Positions 1-7,785 of a DNA stretch of 64,000 nucleotides are shown here, in pieces. Positions within the stretch are counted from its first letter, which is position 1. Each line of letters starts with the position of its first letter. Made by a program: the position numbers and the translations under genes. The stretch lies in NCBI RefSeq assembly GCF_002954775.1, contig NZ_PJME01000026.1, positions 62,001-126,000 of the forward strand. The letters are read 5' to 3'. This DNA comes from Streptomyces geranii (lineage in GTDB: Bacteria; Actinomycetota; Actinomycetes; Streptomycetales; Streptomycetaceae). The notes beneath the pieces were generated by a model. That model made no database searches. It had not been told where the DNA came from and worked only from the letters and a program-made list of their open reading frames with translations.

Positions 1-194
1 ACGCGATACGCCTCGTCAACCTCGGCGGTGTGCTCCTCGGGCTCGTCCAGACCGGCCGTCCCGAACACCTCGGCGCGGCCGAGGACATGTACGCGCGCGG
101 ACTGCGGGAACTCCCGGCGGGACACCCCTCGCGCGCCGGGGTCGAGCAGACGCTCGCCATGATCAAGGGCCTGCGCGCACAGTTCGGGATCTGA
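1..194 (+). CDS. C-terminal end of a TPR-like protein (partial)
   Basis: An open frame enters from the left edge and ends at TGA 192-194. The 63 visible residues look like the last helices of a tetratricopeptide-type repeat (LGGVLLGLVQTGRPEH, AEDMYARGLRELPAGHP). The stop is 2 bases before the GTG of the CHAT/NTPase gene, so the two are almost certainly co-transcribed. The function of the whole protein cannot be read from this fragment. The context suggests a partner of the downstream protein. Confidence 0.7.
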   Translation, partial: AIRLVNLGGVLLGLVQTGRPEHLGAAEDMYARGLRELPAGHPSRAGVEQTLAMIKGLRAQFGI

Positions 195-196
195 CC

Positions 197-3100
197 GTGC
201 GGGACCCCCGCCCGGCCGCCGAACTGACCCTGCTCGTCGAGGACTTCACCGGCCCCGACCACTGGCGCTGGGTCCTGACGGCACCCGACGGCACGGTCCT
301 GGCCCGGCACGAGGTCCGCCTGGACCCGACCGGCCCGCAGTACGAGGCCTTCCTCGACCTGCCCGGATATCTGCGCCGGCACGCGGCCCCGGACGTACGG
401 GCCGCGCGGGAGCGGGAGATCGTCCGGGAGGTGGGTACGTGGGTCGGCGCGGAGGTCCTGGGTCCGGTCGCGCCCGCGCTGCTGGCGGCGGCCCCTGCGG
501 TCGTACGGGTCGTCGTGCCGGCGGACGTACCGGGCGCGCGGCGCCTGATGTCCGTACCCCTGGAACTGGCCCATGCGGCGGGGCGGCCGTTGGCCGTCCA
601 GGACGTGACGCTCGTGACGCAGTTCGGCGCACGGCGCGAGGACGGGGACCGGGCGGACGGTCCGGTGCGTGTGCTGGCGCTGTTCAGTCTGCCCGAGGGC
701 AGCCGGGCGCTGAACCTGCGGCGCGAACGGCTCGCGCTGACCCGGCTGTTCACCGAGGCGGCGGACGCCGGGCGCGCGGTGGAGGTGCGCACGCTGCAGT
801 ACGGGGTGACGCGCGAGCGGCTGCGTGAGGTACTGGCGCGGCCGGCCGGCTGGGACCTCGTCCATGTCTCCGGCCACGGCGCCCCCGGCGAACTCCTCCT
901 GGAGACCGACGCCGGGCACCCCGACCGCGTCCGCGCACCCGAACTCGTCGACCTCCTCACCACCGCACGGGACGTCTCCCTCGTGACCCTGTCGGCCTGT
1001 TGGTCGGCGGCGGCCCCGGAACCGGTGGGCGAGGACACCGGGGAACCGGTCGTCGGGGCCGTCGCCGGGGACCTCGTCGAGCGCCTCGGGTGCGCGGTGC
1101 TGGCCATGCGGTACCCGGTGGAGGACGCGTTCGCCACCGCCCTCGCCGAGCGGCTCTACCGTCAACTGGTTGTCGGGGGGCGGGTGTTGCCCCGGGCGCT
1201 GGCAGCGGCGCTGGGTGAGCTGTCGGCGGAGGGCACCGAGGGGGCGGAGACGTCCGGTTCCGCACTGCGGGCGGCGACTCCGGCGCTGTTCGGGGCGCGG
1301 GCGGTGGGGTTGAGACTGAGGGCGCCCGAGGGGGCCGTACGGAGAGAGGCCGACGTCTCCGGGCAACTGCCGCCCGTGCCCGAGCACTTCGTCGGCCGGG
1401 TCGCCCTCCTCGCCCGCCTCGGCGCCGTACTGGCCCCCCGCAGCGGGCTCGCCGGGGTACTGCTGCAGGGCATGCCCGGGGCCGGGAAGACCGCGTGCGC
1501 AAGGGAGTTGGTGGCGACGCACGCGCACGCCTTCGAGCGGGCCGTCTGGTTCACCACGCCCCAGGAGCAGGAGGGGCGGCGGCATCAGGAGGGAGCCCTC
1601 GCCTCCTTCGCGCTGGCCCTGGAGGAGGCGGTGCCGGGGCTCCGCTGTCTGCACCTCTTGGACGCGGCCGAGGCCGACGGGTCGGCGGCGGCGGAGTTCA
1701 CGGCCGCCGTGACCGCCTGGCTGGTGCGGGAGCGCGCACTCCTCGTCATCGACGGCATCGACGCCCTGCTGACCCCCGAACGGGCCTGGCGGGACCGGCG
1801 TTGGGGAGAACTCGTCGGCACGCTGTCCGGGCACTCCGGCGCGGGGCGGCTGATTCTGTGCGGGCGGGTACGGCCGCCCGGACTGGGACCGCGCCTGCGG
1901 ACCGAACCGGTCGACCTGCTGACCCCGGACGAGACCCTGCTGCTCGCCCGCGAACTCCCCCACCTGGCCCGGCTGCTGGACGGCCGACTCCCCGGCACGA
2001 CACCGGCGGCGGCCCGCCGACTGGCCACCGGGCTCCTCGAACTGGCCCAGGGCCACCCGAGGTTGCTGGAACTGGCCGACACCCAGGCCACCGACCCGGA
2101 CCGCCTGACCCGACTGCTGACCGCCGGGAGCCGGGCATCGGCGCCCACCACGGGCGAGGGCGAGGACCAGGCCGAGGGCGAGGCCGAGGGTGACCAGTAT
2201 CTGCGCGTGCTGCGCGCCTGGTCCGACGGCGTCGCCGCCGAACTCACCTCCGCCGACCGTGACTTGTTCCACGTCCTGTGCTGCCTGGAGGAGACCGACC
2301 GCAGCCGGGCGACCGTGGACCACAACTGGCCCGACCTACGCACCCAACTGGGGCACCCGGACACGTCGATCGAGGCGGCCCTGCGGACCCTGGTGGCCCA
2401 CGGGCTGCTCACCCCGCGCCCGGGGCAGGCGTACGAGATCCAGGCCGCCGTGGCCGCCGAGGGGCGGGCGCGGGGCGGTGCGCGGGTCCGGGAGGTGGTC
2501 GACACGCGGCTGGCGGGGTACTGGCTGCGGGTGTTCGAGATGGCGTGGACCCGCGAGGGCACCGACGCCGAGGGCGCCCGACTGGCCGGACCGCTGCTCA
2601 CGCACGCCGCGCTGGCCGCCGTGCCCTATCTGCTGCGGCTGCGGCAGGAGTTGTCCGCCGCGACACTGCTGGAAGCGGTACTGCGCCGGGACGTCTCGGC
2701 GCCGACGCGGGCGCGCGTACTGCCCCTGCTGCGCCGGATCGCCGCCCGCGCCGCGTCCGCGCCGGGCACCGGAGTCGTACCGCCGACGGAGGCGCTCGCG
2801 CGGGTGCTGAGCGAGATCGACCCGGCCGCCGCCGAACGCCACGAACGGGCCGCCCTGGCCTCGGCGTTGGCAAGCGGCGACCACTCCGCCGCCGCCACGG
2901 CGACCAGCGGCCTGGTCGACCTCTGCGTCCGCACCGGCCGCCTCACCGAGGCCCTCGCCCTTGCCGAACAGGGCGCCGAGCACGCCAGGTTGGCCGGCCT
3001 CGGCACCTGGACGACGCTCCTGTACGAGGTCCAGCGGCTGCACGTCCTGTCGCAGACCGACCGGGCCGGCGCGACCCTGGCCGAGGCCGACGCCCTGCAC

Positions 3101-4477
3101 CGGCGGATGCGAGACGTGCCCCGAAAGCGCGGCCCCCGTGAGGGAGTTGACTGGTGGGAGGTCTGGGAGGAGCTGTGCGACACCGGGCAGCGCGCGGCGA
3201 TCGAGGCCGAACAGTGGCGACGGGCGCTGGAGTACGGCGACGACGTGTGCGCCTCCAAACGGGCGCGCGGCGCACCGCCGACCGACTTCGCGGCGGCCCG
3301 GCTGCCCGCGTACATGCCGCTGCTGCGGCTCGGCCGTACCCAGGACGCGCTGCGGCTGCTGGAAGAGTGCCGACAAGTCTTCGAGGACGCCGGGGACTTC
3401 CTGTACCTGGGTGAGGTGTTCGGGGCGCTCGCCAACGTGGCGGACGCGCGCGGGCACGGCGAGGTGGCGATCGCGCGGGAGCGGGACAGCCTGCGGTACG
3501 CCTACCGGGCGGGCGTTCCCGCGGTCGTCGCGGTCGGGCACGCCAACCTGGGCACGTATCTGCACGGCCACGCGCGGGACGCGGCGGGCGCGGTCGCCCA
3601 CCACCTCGCGGCGGCGCTGCTGGCCACGCTCAGCGGGGGCGGCCGGACGATGAACGCGGCGCTGTCCCTCGCGGGCGACCTCGGGGTGTTCGGGACGGAG
3701 GCCGAGGCCCAACTGCCTACGGACGTGGAGGAGTTGTGCGCCCGGGTCGCCGAGGTACCCGGCGTGGCCCTGGACCGGCTGCTGACCGGCCTCGACCCCG
3801 ATCTCGCCCGCGCCCGGGAGACGCTCACCGCGCTGGTGCGGGAGGCGCGTGAACGGGTGGCGGCAGAGGGGGGATCGGCGGCGGAACAGGGGACGGGGGC
3901 GGGAGCGGGAGCGGGGGCGTACTGGCTCGGCGTCGTGCAGGCTGCGGCCTGGGGCATGGTCTGGGAGCCGGTGTTGGCGGCGCTGGTGGCCGCCGAGCGG
4001 CGCAACACGGCGGCGCAGGTGAAGCTGCGCCAGCACCTCGACCGACTCGCCGGGCTGGACGGGATGTTCGTCCCGCTGACCGTCGTACTGGCCCGGATCC
4101 AGGGCGGCGAGCGCGGGCCCGGTGTGCTCGCCGGGCTCGGGACCCTGGACGCCCGGGTGGCGGAACGCGCGCTGGACGCGCTGGCCGGCCGGGTGACCGT
4201 ACCCGTCGAACTGTGGACGGTGATGCATCTCGGCATCGCCCTGGGCAGCTTCGTCGGCGCGGCCCTCGGCGAGGACGGGACCGGTGAGGTGACCCGCGAG
4301 AACCTGGACGGGTTCGCCTCGGACCCCTTCCTGGCGCAGCTGTCCTCGGTCCTGGACCGCGTCCTCTCCGGCGAACGCGACCCCGCGCTGGCCTCGGGGC
4401 TTCCGCAGCCGACCCAGCGGGCGGTGGTCGCGGCGGTGCTGCACTTCATCAACGACGCGGAAGGGGAGGGTGGTTGA
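197..4477 (+). CDS. CHAT protease-like / STAND NTPase / TPR multidomain protein
   Basis: This protein has 1426 residues. Residues about 80-390 form a CHAT (caspase-like) domain. The expected catalytic pair is visible as His227 in HVSGHG and Cys268 in LSACWSAA. Next comes an AAA/NB-ARC-type NTPase with Walker A GMPGAGKT (Lys431) and Walker B LLVIDGID (Asp519). A winged-helix-like segment lies near 690-760, after an acidic linker of EGE repeats. The rest is alpha-helical with TPR-like hairpins, about 830-1130. In known families, the NTPase and TPR parts act as a regulated sensor and CHAT is the protease effector. GTG is the start because it lies 2 bases after the previous stop. The genes for the 54-residue protein and the membrane protein follow in the same operon. 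Domain calls are from motifs only. The biological role (conflict system, programmed cell death or signalling) is inferred. Confidence 0.85.
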   Translation: MRDPRPAAELTLLVEDFTGPDHWRWVLTAPDGTVLARHEVRLDPTGPQYEAFLDLPGYLRRHAAPDVRAAREREIVREVGTWVGAEVLGPVAPALLAAAPAVVRVVVPADVPGARRLMSVPLELAHAAGRPLAVQDVTLVTQFGARREDGDRADGPVRVLALFSLPEGSRALNLRRERLALTRLFTEAADAGRAVEVRTLQYGVTRERLREVLARPAGWDLVHVSGHGAPGELLLETDAGHPDRVRAPELVDLLTTARDVSLVTLSACWSAAAPEPVGEDTGEPVVGAVAGDLVERLGCAVLAMRYPVEDAFATALAERLYRQLVVGGRVLPRALAAALGELSAEGTEGAETSGSALRAATPALFGARAVGLRLRAPEGAVRREADVSGQLPPVPEHFVGRVALLARLGAVLAPRSGLAGVLLQGMPGAGKTACARELVATHAHAFERAVWFTTPQEQEGRRHQEGALASFALALEEAVPGLRCLHLLDAAEADGSAAAEFTAAVTAWLVRERALLVIDGIDALLTPERAWRDRRWGELVGTLSGHSGAGRLILCGRVRPPGLGPRLRTEPVDLLTPDETLLLARELPHLARLLDGRLPGTTPAAARRLATGLLELAQGHPRLLELADTQATDPDRLTRLLTAGSRASAPTTGEGEDQAEGEAEGDQYLRVLRAWSDGVAAELTSADRDLFHVLCCLEETDRSRATVDHNWPDLRTQLGHPDTSIEAALRTLVAHGLLTPRPGQAYEIQAAVAAEGRARGGARVREVVDTRLAGYWLRVFEMAWTREGTDAEGARLAGPLLTHAALAAVPYLLRLRQELSAATLLEAVLRRDVSAPTRARVLPLLRRIAARAASAPGTGVVPPTEALARVLSEIDPAAAERHERAALASALASGDHSAAATATSGLVDLCVRTGRLTEALALAEQGAEHARLAGLGTWTTLLYEVQRLHVLSQTDRAGATLAEADALHRRMRDVPRKRGPREGVDWWEVWEELCDTGQRAAIEAEQWRRALEYGDDVCASKRARGAPPTDFAAARLPAYMPLLRLGRTQDALRLLEECRQVFEDAGDFLYLGEVFGALANVADARGHGEVAIARERDSLRYAYRAGVPAVVAVGHANLGTYLHGHARDAAGAVAHHLAAALLATLSGGGRTMNAALSLAGDLGVFGTEAEAQLPTDVEELCARVAEVPGVALDRLLTGLDPDLARARETLTALVREARERVAAEGGSAAEQGTGAGAGAGAYWLGVVQAAAWGMVWEPVLAALVAAERRNTAAQVKLRQHLDRLAGLDGMFVPLTVVLARIQGGERGPGVLAGLGTLDARVAERALDALAGRVTVPVELWTVMHLGIALGSFVGAALGEDGTGEVTRENLDGFASDPFLAQLSSVLDRVLSGERDPALASGLPQPTQRAVVAAVLHFINDAEGEGG

Positions 4478-4504
4478 GCGCTCGGCGGCTGGGACAATGT
4501 CTGC

Positions 4505-4669
4505 ATGGCGGACGCCCCGAAGATCAACGACGTACGGCTGGGTGACAACGGCGTGCTGGAGTTCTACGACGGCACCGCGTGGGTGCTGTATCCGGACGTG
4601 CCCGATGACGACGGTCTGCCCCAGGCGCTGACCAAGGGCTCCCCTCTGGACGAGGACCCGCCCCGGTGA
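4505..4669 (+). CDS. 54-residue acidic protein in the CHAT operon
   Basis: ATG 4505 opens a 54-residue frame containing VRLGDNGVLEFYDGTAWVLYPDVPDDDG and an acidic C-terminus. Its stop overlaps the start of the next gene as GTGA, so the frame is translationally coupled and likely real. The aromatic/acidic pattern with no membrane segment suggests a small soluble binding partner. I do not recognise the family. Its position between the CHAT/NTPase gene and a membrane protein gene points to an adaptor, substrate or inhibitor of that system, which is inference. Confidence 0.7.
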   Translation: MADAPKINDVRLGDNGVLEFYDGTAWVLYPDVPDDDGLPQALTKGSPLDEDPPR

Positions 4670-5331
4670 CCACCGAGCCACCCCCGCCCAACCCCACCAT
4701 GGTCACGGTCACCCCCTTCGACGCCCTTCCCTCCCCCCTCGACGCCGTACCCGAACTGCGGGCCGCCGCGCGGTGGATGATCGCCGCGTTCGGTGCCGTC
4801 GGGGTCGCGCTGGTGGGCGGTGGGCCGCTGGTGGCCGTGGGGAAGGTGCACGGGCTGGGCGAGGCGCTGGTCGCGGGCGGTGCGCTGCTCGTCGCGCTCG
4901 GCGGGGTGTGCCTGGCGATCTGGCAGGTCAGCAGGGTGCTCGTACCGCCGATCACCACCGCCGCCACGCTGAGCACCCCGGCGGCACGCGGTCTGCGCGA
5001 GCTGATCGACGCCTCCCCTGCCGACTTCTTCGGCTCGGCCGCGACCGGCGTGGACGACCTCCTGCGCCACCGCACGGTCGCCGTGAACATCCACCGCGCC
5101 CTGGCGACCGAGACGGACCCCGCCCGCCGGGACCTGCTCCACCGGCACCTGGCCCGGGCCCGGACCAACATCGCCCGCACGGACCCCTTCGTACGCTGGC
5201 TGCTGGCCATGACCCACGTCTGGCAGATCCGCACCACCTTCCACGAGGCCCGCCGCTGGTGCCTGTTGGCGGTGGCGCTGGTGGCAACTGGCGCAGTGGC
5301 ATTCCTGACGGCGACAGGAGGCGCCCCTTAG
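4666..5331 (+). CDS. Three-helix membrane protein of the CHAT operon
   Basis: This protein has 221 residues and a GTG start overlapping the preceding stop (GTGA). A proline-rich N-terminus is followed by two close hydrophobic segments at about 35-85 and a C-terminal membrane helix (CLLAVALVATGAVAFL). A charged cytoplasmic-looking helical middle rich in Arg and Asp lies between them. No catalytic motif is visible. It could be the membrane target or effector of the CHAT/NTPase complex, or an anchor. The last codons run into a repeat palindrome that may terminate the operon. Confidence 0.75.
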   Translation: MTTEPPPPNPTMVTVTPFDALPSPLDAVPELRAAARWMIAAFGAVGVALVGGGPLVAVGKVHGLGEALVAGGALLVALGGVCLAIWQVSRVLVPPITTAATLSTPAARGLRELIDASPADFFGSAATGVDDLLRHRTVAVNIHRALATETDPARRDLLHRHLARARTNIARTDPFVRWLLAMTHVWQIRTTFHEARRWCLLAVALVATGAVAFLTATGGAP

Positions 5332-5388
5332 GGGCGTGGGGCTGTATCCATATGCGGCTCCGCCGCGTGGGCGCGACAAGCCACGACG
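5322..5388. repeat. Streptomyces intergenic palindromic repeat, copy A1 (inverted)
   Basis: The segment contains CGCCCCTTAGGGGCG, then CTGTATCCATATGCGGCTCCG and a GTCGTGGCT-type end read on the minus strand. The reverse complement matches 19592-19650 almost throughout, and 38728-38763 shares part of it. It lies between convergent genes and can fold, so it may act as a bidirectional terminator. Confidence 0.75.
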
Positions 5389-5404
5389 GCGCCGCGCCAA
5401 ACCA

Positions 5405-6277
5405 CTACCGCGCCAGCACCCCCTCCAGGAACGGCTCGATCGCCGCCCGCCAAGCCTCCGGCTGGTCGTAGTGCACGATGTGCCCGGCGTCAGCCACCTC
5501 CGCGTACTCCCCCCGAGGCAGCACCCGGACCATCTCCTGCGCCTCCGCCCGCCCCAACTCCCCGTCCAGCCCCCGCACCACCAACGCGGGACACTGAACC
5601 TGCGTCAACTCCTCCCAGTGCGCGTCCAACACCCACGTCTCCCGCGACTTCAGCATCTGCTCCGGCTCGAAGACGGGACGCCAGCCGTCGGCGGACTCCT
5701 GCATCACCTCGGCGTAGAACTCACCGCGCGACGGAGTCGGCCGCTCCACCCACGGATCGTCCTCGCCGAACCACTTGCGGACGTCGGCGAGGGTCGCGAA
5801 GGGCACCGGCCAGGCCTTGAACCAGTCCTCCCACTCCCGCTGGGAGGCCGCGCCGAGCGCGGAGGCCCGCATGTCGCAGACGACCAGGGCGCGCACCAGG
5901 TCGGGGCGTTTCGCGGCGAGCTGCCAGGCGGTCAGGGCGCCCATGGCGTGGCCGATGAGGACGACCGGGCCGAGGCCGAGCTGCTCTATCGCCGCCTCGG
6001 CGTCCGCGACGTACGCCTCGCGGGTGTAGATGTCACCGGGCGGACGGTCGCTCTGGCCGTGACCGCGCTGGTCGAGGGCGACGGCCCGGTGCCGCTCGCC
6101 GAGCCAGCGGGCGGCGGACGCCCAGTGCGAGCCGCGGCCCATGAGCCCGTGCAGTAACAGCACTCCGGGGGCCCGGTCGGGCTCCCCGGTCTTGGGAGGG
6201 TCGGCGAACTCCCAGGCGGCAAGGCGCACACCGCCCGCTCCGGTCACGTCGATACGCCGCGCCATAGGTCCTGGCAC
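5405..6277 (-). CDS. Alpha/beta-hydrolase fold protein lacking the nucleophile serine
   Basis: This protein has up to 290 residues. The oxyanion motif LLLHGLMGRGSHW, a cap region, a late acid region and the catalytic His in ADAGHIVHYDQPEAW are all present. The nucleophile elbow reads LIGHAMGA, so the usual Ser of G-x-S-x-G is Ala (codon 5945-5947). Some fold members such as RutD also have Ala here. The protein may therefore be a non-serine hydrolase, a lyase or cofactor-free oxygenase type, or a non-catalytic protein. GTG 6277 and ATG 6265 are both possible starts. The ATG gives MARRIDVTG and is preceded by CCAGGA. The gene appears monocistronic. Confidence 0.85.
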   Translation of the reverse strand: MPGPMARRIDVTGAGGVRLAAWEFADPPKTGEPDRAPGVLLLHGLMGRGSHWASAARWLGERHRAVALDQRGHGQSDRPPGDIYTREAYVADAEAAIEQLGLGPVVLIGHAMGALTAWQLAAKRPDLVRALVVCDMRASALGAASQREWEDWFKAWPVPFATLADVRKWFGEDDPWVERPTPSRGEFYAEVMQESADGWRPVFEPEQMLKSRETWVLDAHWEELTQVQCPALVVRGLDGELGRAEAQEMVRVLPRGEYAEVADAGHIVHYDQPEAWRAAIEPFLEGVLAR

Positions 6278-6328
6278 CCCCCTAGCTATCGAAGTTCCTC
6301 TGGTCGATTGCCCAGACTGGCTAGAATA

Positions 6329-6344
6329 TCGAATGGCTATTCGA
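6329..6344. promoter_or_regulatory. Operator-like palindrome upstream of the hydrolase gene
   Basis: TCGAAT-GGCT-ATTCGA is a perfect 6-base inverted repeat. It lies in an unusually AT-rich patch about 55-70 bases upstream of the hydrolase start. A related TATCGAA word recurs at 6286-6292. No regulator can be named. Confidence 0.4.
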
Positions 6345-6367
6345 AAACACGGTCTCCGGCGCTAACA

Positions 6368-6538
6368 CCCCTCGTTCGAGTGACCACGCTCCAGGAATGA
6401 TCCGCGTGGCCGAGGGGAGACCTTCTGCGGGAGGCGGACCGCCCGGGGAAAGCGGTCCGAAGGGGATGACCCTGGGAGCTCGGGGCTCCGGGTCAGCACA
6501 GGGGAGGACAGGCCCCGGCGCCGCTTGGCGCCGGGGCC
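6368..6538 (+). ncRNA. Candidate structured RNA with four successive helices
   Basis: Consecutive self-complementary elements fill this gene-free stretch. CCCCTCG 6368-6374 pairs with 6411-6417 and encloses CCACGC/GCGTGG. CCTT 6421-6424 and CGGACCGC 6435-6442 pair with 6452-6463. TGACCC and GGAGC (6467-6479) pair with 6485-6495. A 12-base GC hairpin at 6511-6538 with loop GCTT is followed by CTCTTC and resembles a terminator, which favours the plus strand. I could not match it to a known riboswitch, 6S, SRP, tmRNA or RNase P signature. It may instead be a set of terminators. Confidence 0.4.
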
Positions 6539-6540
6539 CT

Positions 6541-6830
6541 CTTCACGTCCGCGGCACATCCTCACGCTCCCCCTCCCCCGCCGGGCGGCACCACCGCCGT
6601 ACCCGGCCAAGAGCCCCCAAGTCATATGCCTCTCGCGACAGCGTGGCACGCGAAACGTCCGAGCGCTGCGATTCCGCACACTCAATCTTGGATTGACGCC
6701 CCGGCGCGGCACGGGCCCCGGGACGCCGCAAGTTCCCCCTCGGTAACAGAAGTTGCGGTCACAGCAGGTACGGGCGCTCCCAGTCGGCGGATGCGGGTGC
6801 CACCGGTTCAGCAAGCGCGGGCGCCCTCGG
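6541..6830. other. Gene-free stretch between candidate RNA and dmdR1
   Basis: No open frame here looks coding. Visible signals are TCAATC-TTG-GATTGA (about 6683-6697) and a CCGCAA/TTGCGG inverted pair near 6727-6757. The latter may serve as the dmdR1 terminator. Confidence 0.4.
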
Positions 6831-7523
6831 TCAGCGCTTCGCCACGAACACGTGCGAGGCGACGTCCGCCTCCAGCTCGGCGGCCTCGCCGCCGCTGCCG
6901 ACCAGCACCCCGCCGGCCGCCTCCGTCACGCTCACCACCGAACCGGGCTGCACACCCGCGCGACGCAGCGTGTACATCAGCTGCGCGTCCGTCTGGATGG
7001 GCTCGCCGATGCGGCGTACGACGACCGTCTTGCCCTCCACGCCCGGGTCGAGGTCGGCCAGGGAGACCATGCCCTCGTCCAGGAACGGGTCCGCGCCGTC
7101 CTTCTCGCCCAGCTCCTCCAGGCCCGGGATCGGGTTGCCGTACGGCGACTCGGTGGGGTGGCGCAGCAGTTCGAGCACGCGGCGCTCCACGGCCTCGCTC
7201 ATCACGTGCTCCCAGCGGCACGCCTCCGCGTGGACCTGCTCCCACTCCAGGCCGATCACATCGACGAGCAGGCACTCCGCGAGGCGGTGCTTGCGCATGA
7301 CGCGGGTGGCGAGGCGGCGGCCCTCGTCCGTCAGCTCCAGATGCCGGTCGCTGGCGACCGACACCAGACCGTCGCGCTCCATCCGGGCCACGGTCTGGCT
7401 GACCGTCGGGCCGCTCTGGTCCAGCCGCTCGGCGATCCGGGCGCGCATGGGGACCACACCTTCCTCCTCCAGCTCGAGGATGGTGCGGAGATACATCTCC
7501 GTCGTATCGATCAGTCCGGACAT
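6831..7523 (-). CDS. dmdR1: DtxR-family iron-dependent repressor (DmdR1-like)
   Basis: This protein has 230 residues. An N-terminal winged helix (MSGLIDTTEMYLRTILELEE) is followed by the metal-binding and dimerisation region with AEACRWEHVMSEAVE, and then a C-terminal SH3-like domain. Length and sequence fit the actinobacterial iron repressors DmdR1/IdeR, which bind iron boxes when Fe(II) is bound and repress siderophore and iron-uptake genes. ATG 7523 is the obvious start. The neighbours (the divergent SIS gene and the PAS gene) match the order I recall around SCO4394 of S. coelicolor, where this gene is dmdR1. A long antisense frame crosses the gene. Confidence 0.92.
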   Translation of the reverse strand: MSGLIDTTEMYLRTILELEEEGVVPMRARIAERLDQSGPTVSQTVARMERDGLVSVASDRHLELTDEGRRLATRVMRKHRLAECLLVDVIGLEWEQVHAEACRWEHVMSEAVERRVLELLRHPTESPYGNPIPGLEELGEKDGADPFLDEGMVSLADLDPGVEGKTVVVRRIGEPIQTDAQLMYTLRRAGVQPGSVVSVTEAAGGVLVGSGGEAAELEADVASHVFVAKR

Positions 7524-7719
7524 TCGTGCCCCTTGATGAGATGTGCCGGAGGCTCGACGGCTCCGGCGCGTGCGCTGGCCCTGGCTTCAATTCTGACGCA
7601 TACCACTGACAACCGTGCCGCCGCGTTGAAACCAGGCGGTTACGGATCCCCGTGGCCGGGTAGACAGTGCGTTTCACCGAGGGTACGTGGCGGACCGGGC
7701 AAGCGGCGTTTGACAGGGA

Positions 7720-7735
7720 AGTGGTCCAGACCTCA
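7720..7735. promoter_or_regulatory. DasR-responsive-element-like site
   Basis: AGTGGTCCAGACCTCA closely matches the dre consensus ASTGGTCTAGACCAST bound by the GlcNAc-responsive GntR regulator DasR. It sits 50 bases upstream of the SIS-domain gene, just after a TTGACA (7710-7715) that could be its -35 element. Control by amino sugars is inferred from the site and the gene family. Confidence 0.7.
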
Positions 7736-7785
7736 CCGTGATCGGCGACCGACACGGACCGACCTGGACCGAAGGGGCTTCACCC

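Noticed and set aside
2336..4681. 781-codon minus-strand frame opposite the CHAT/NTPase gene
   Set aside because: The composition is typical of antisense reading in high-GC DNA, and the opposite strand has clear domains.
6368..6538. Assignment of the hairpin cluster to 6S RNA, SRP RNA, tmRNA, RNase P or a known riboswitch
   Set aside because: None of the signature sequences I know for these families was found.
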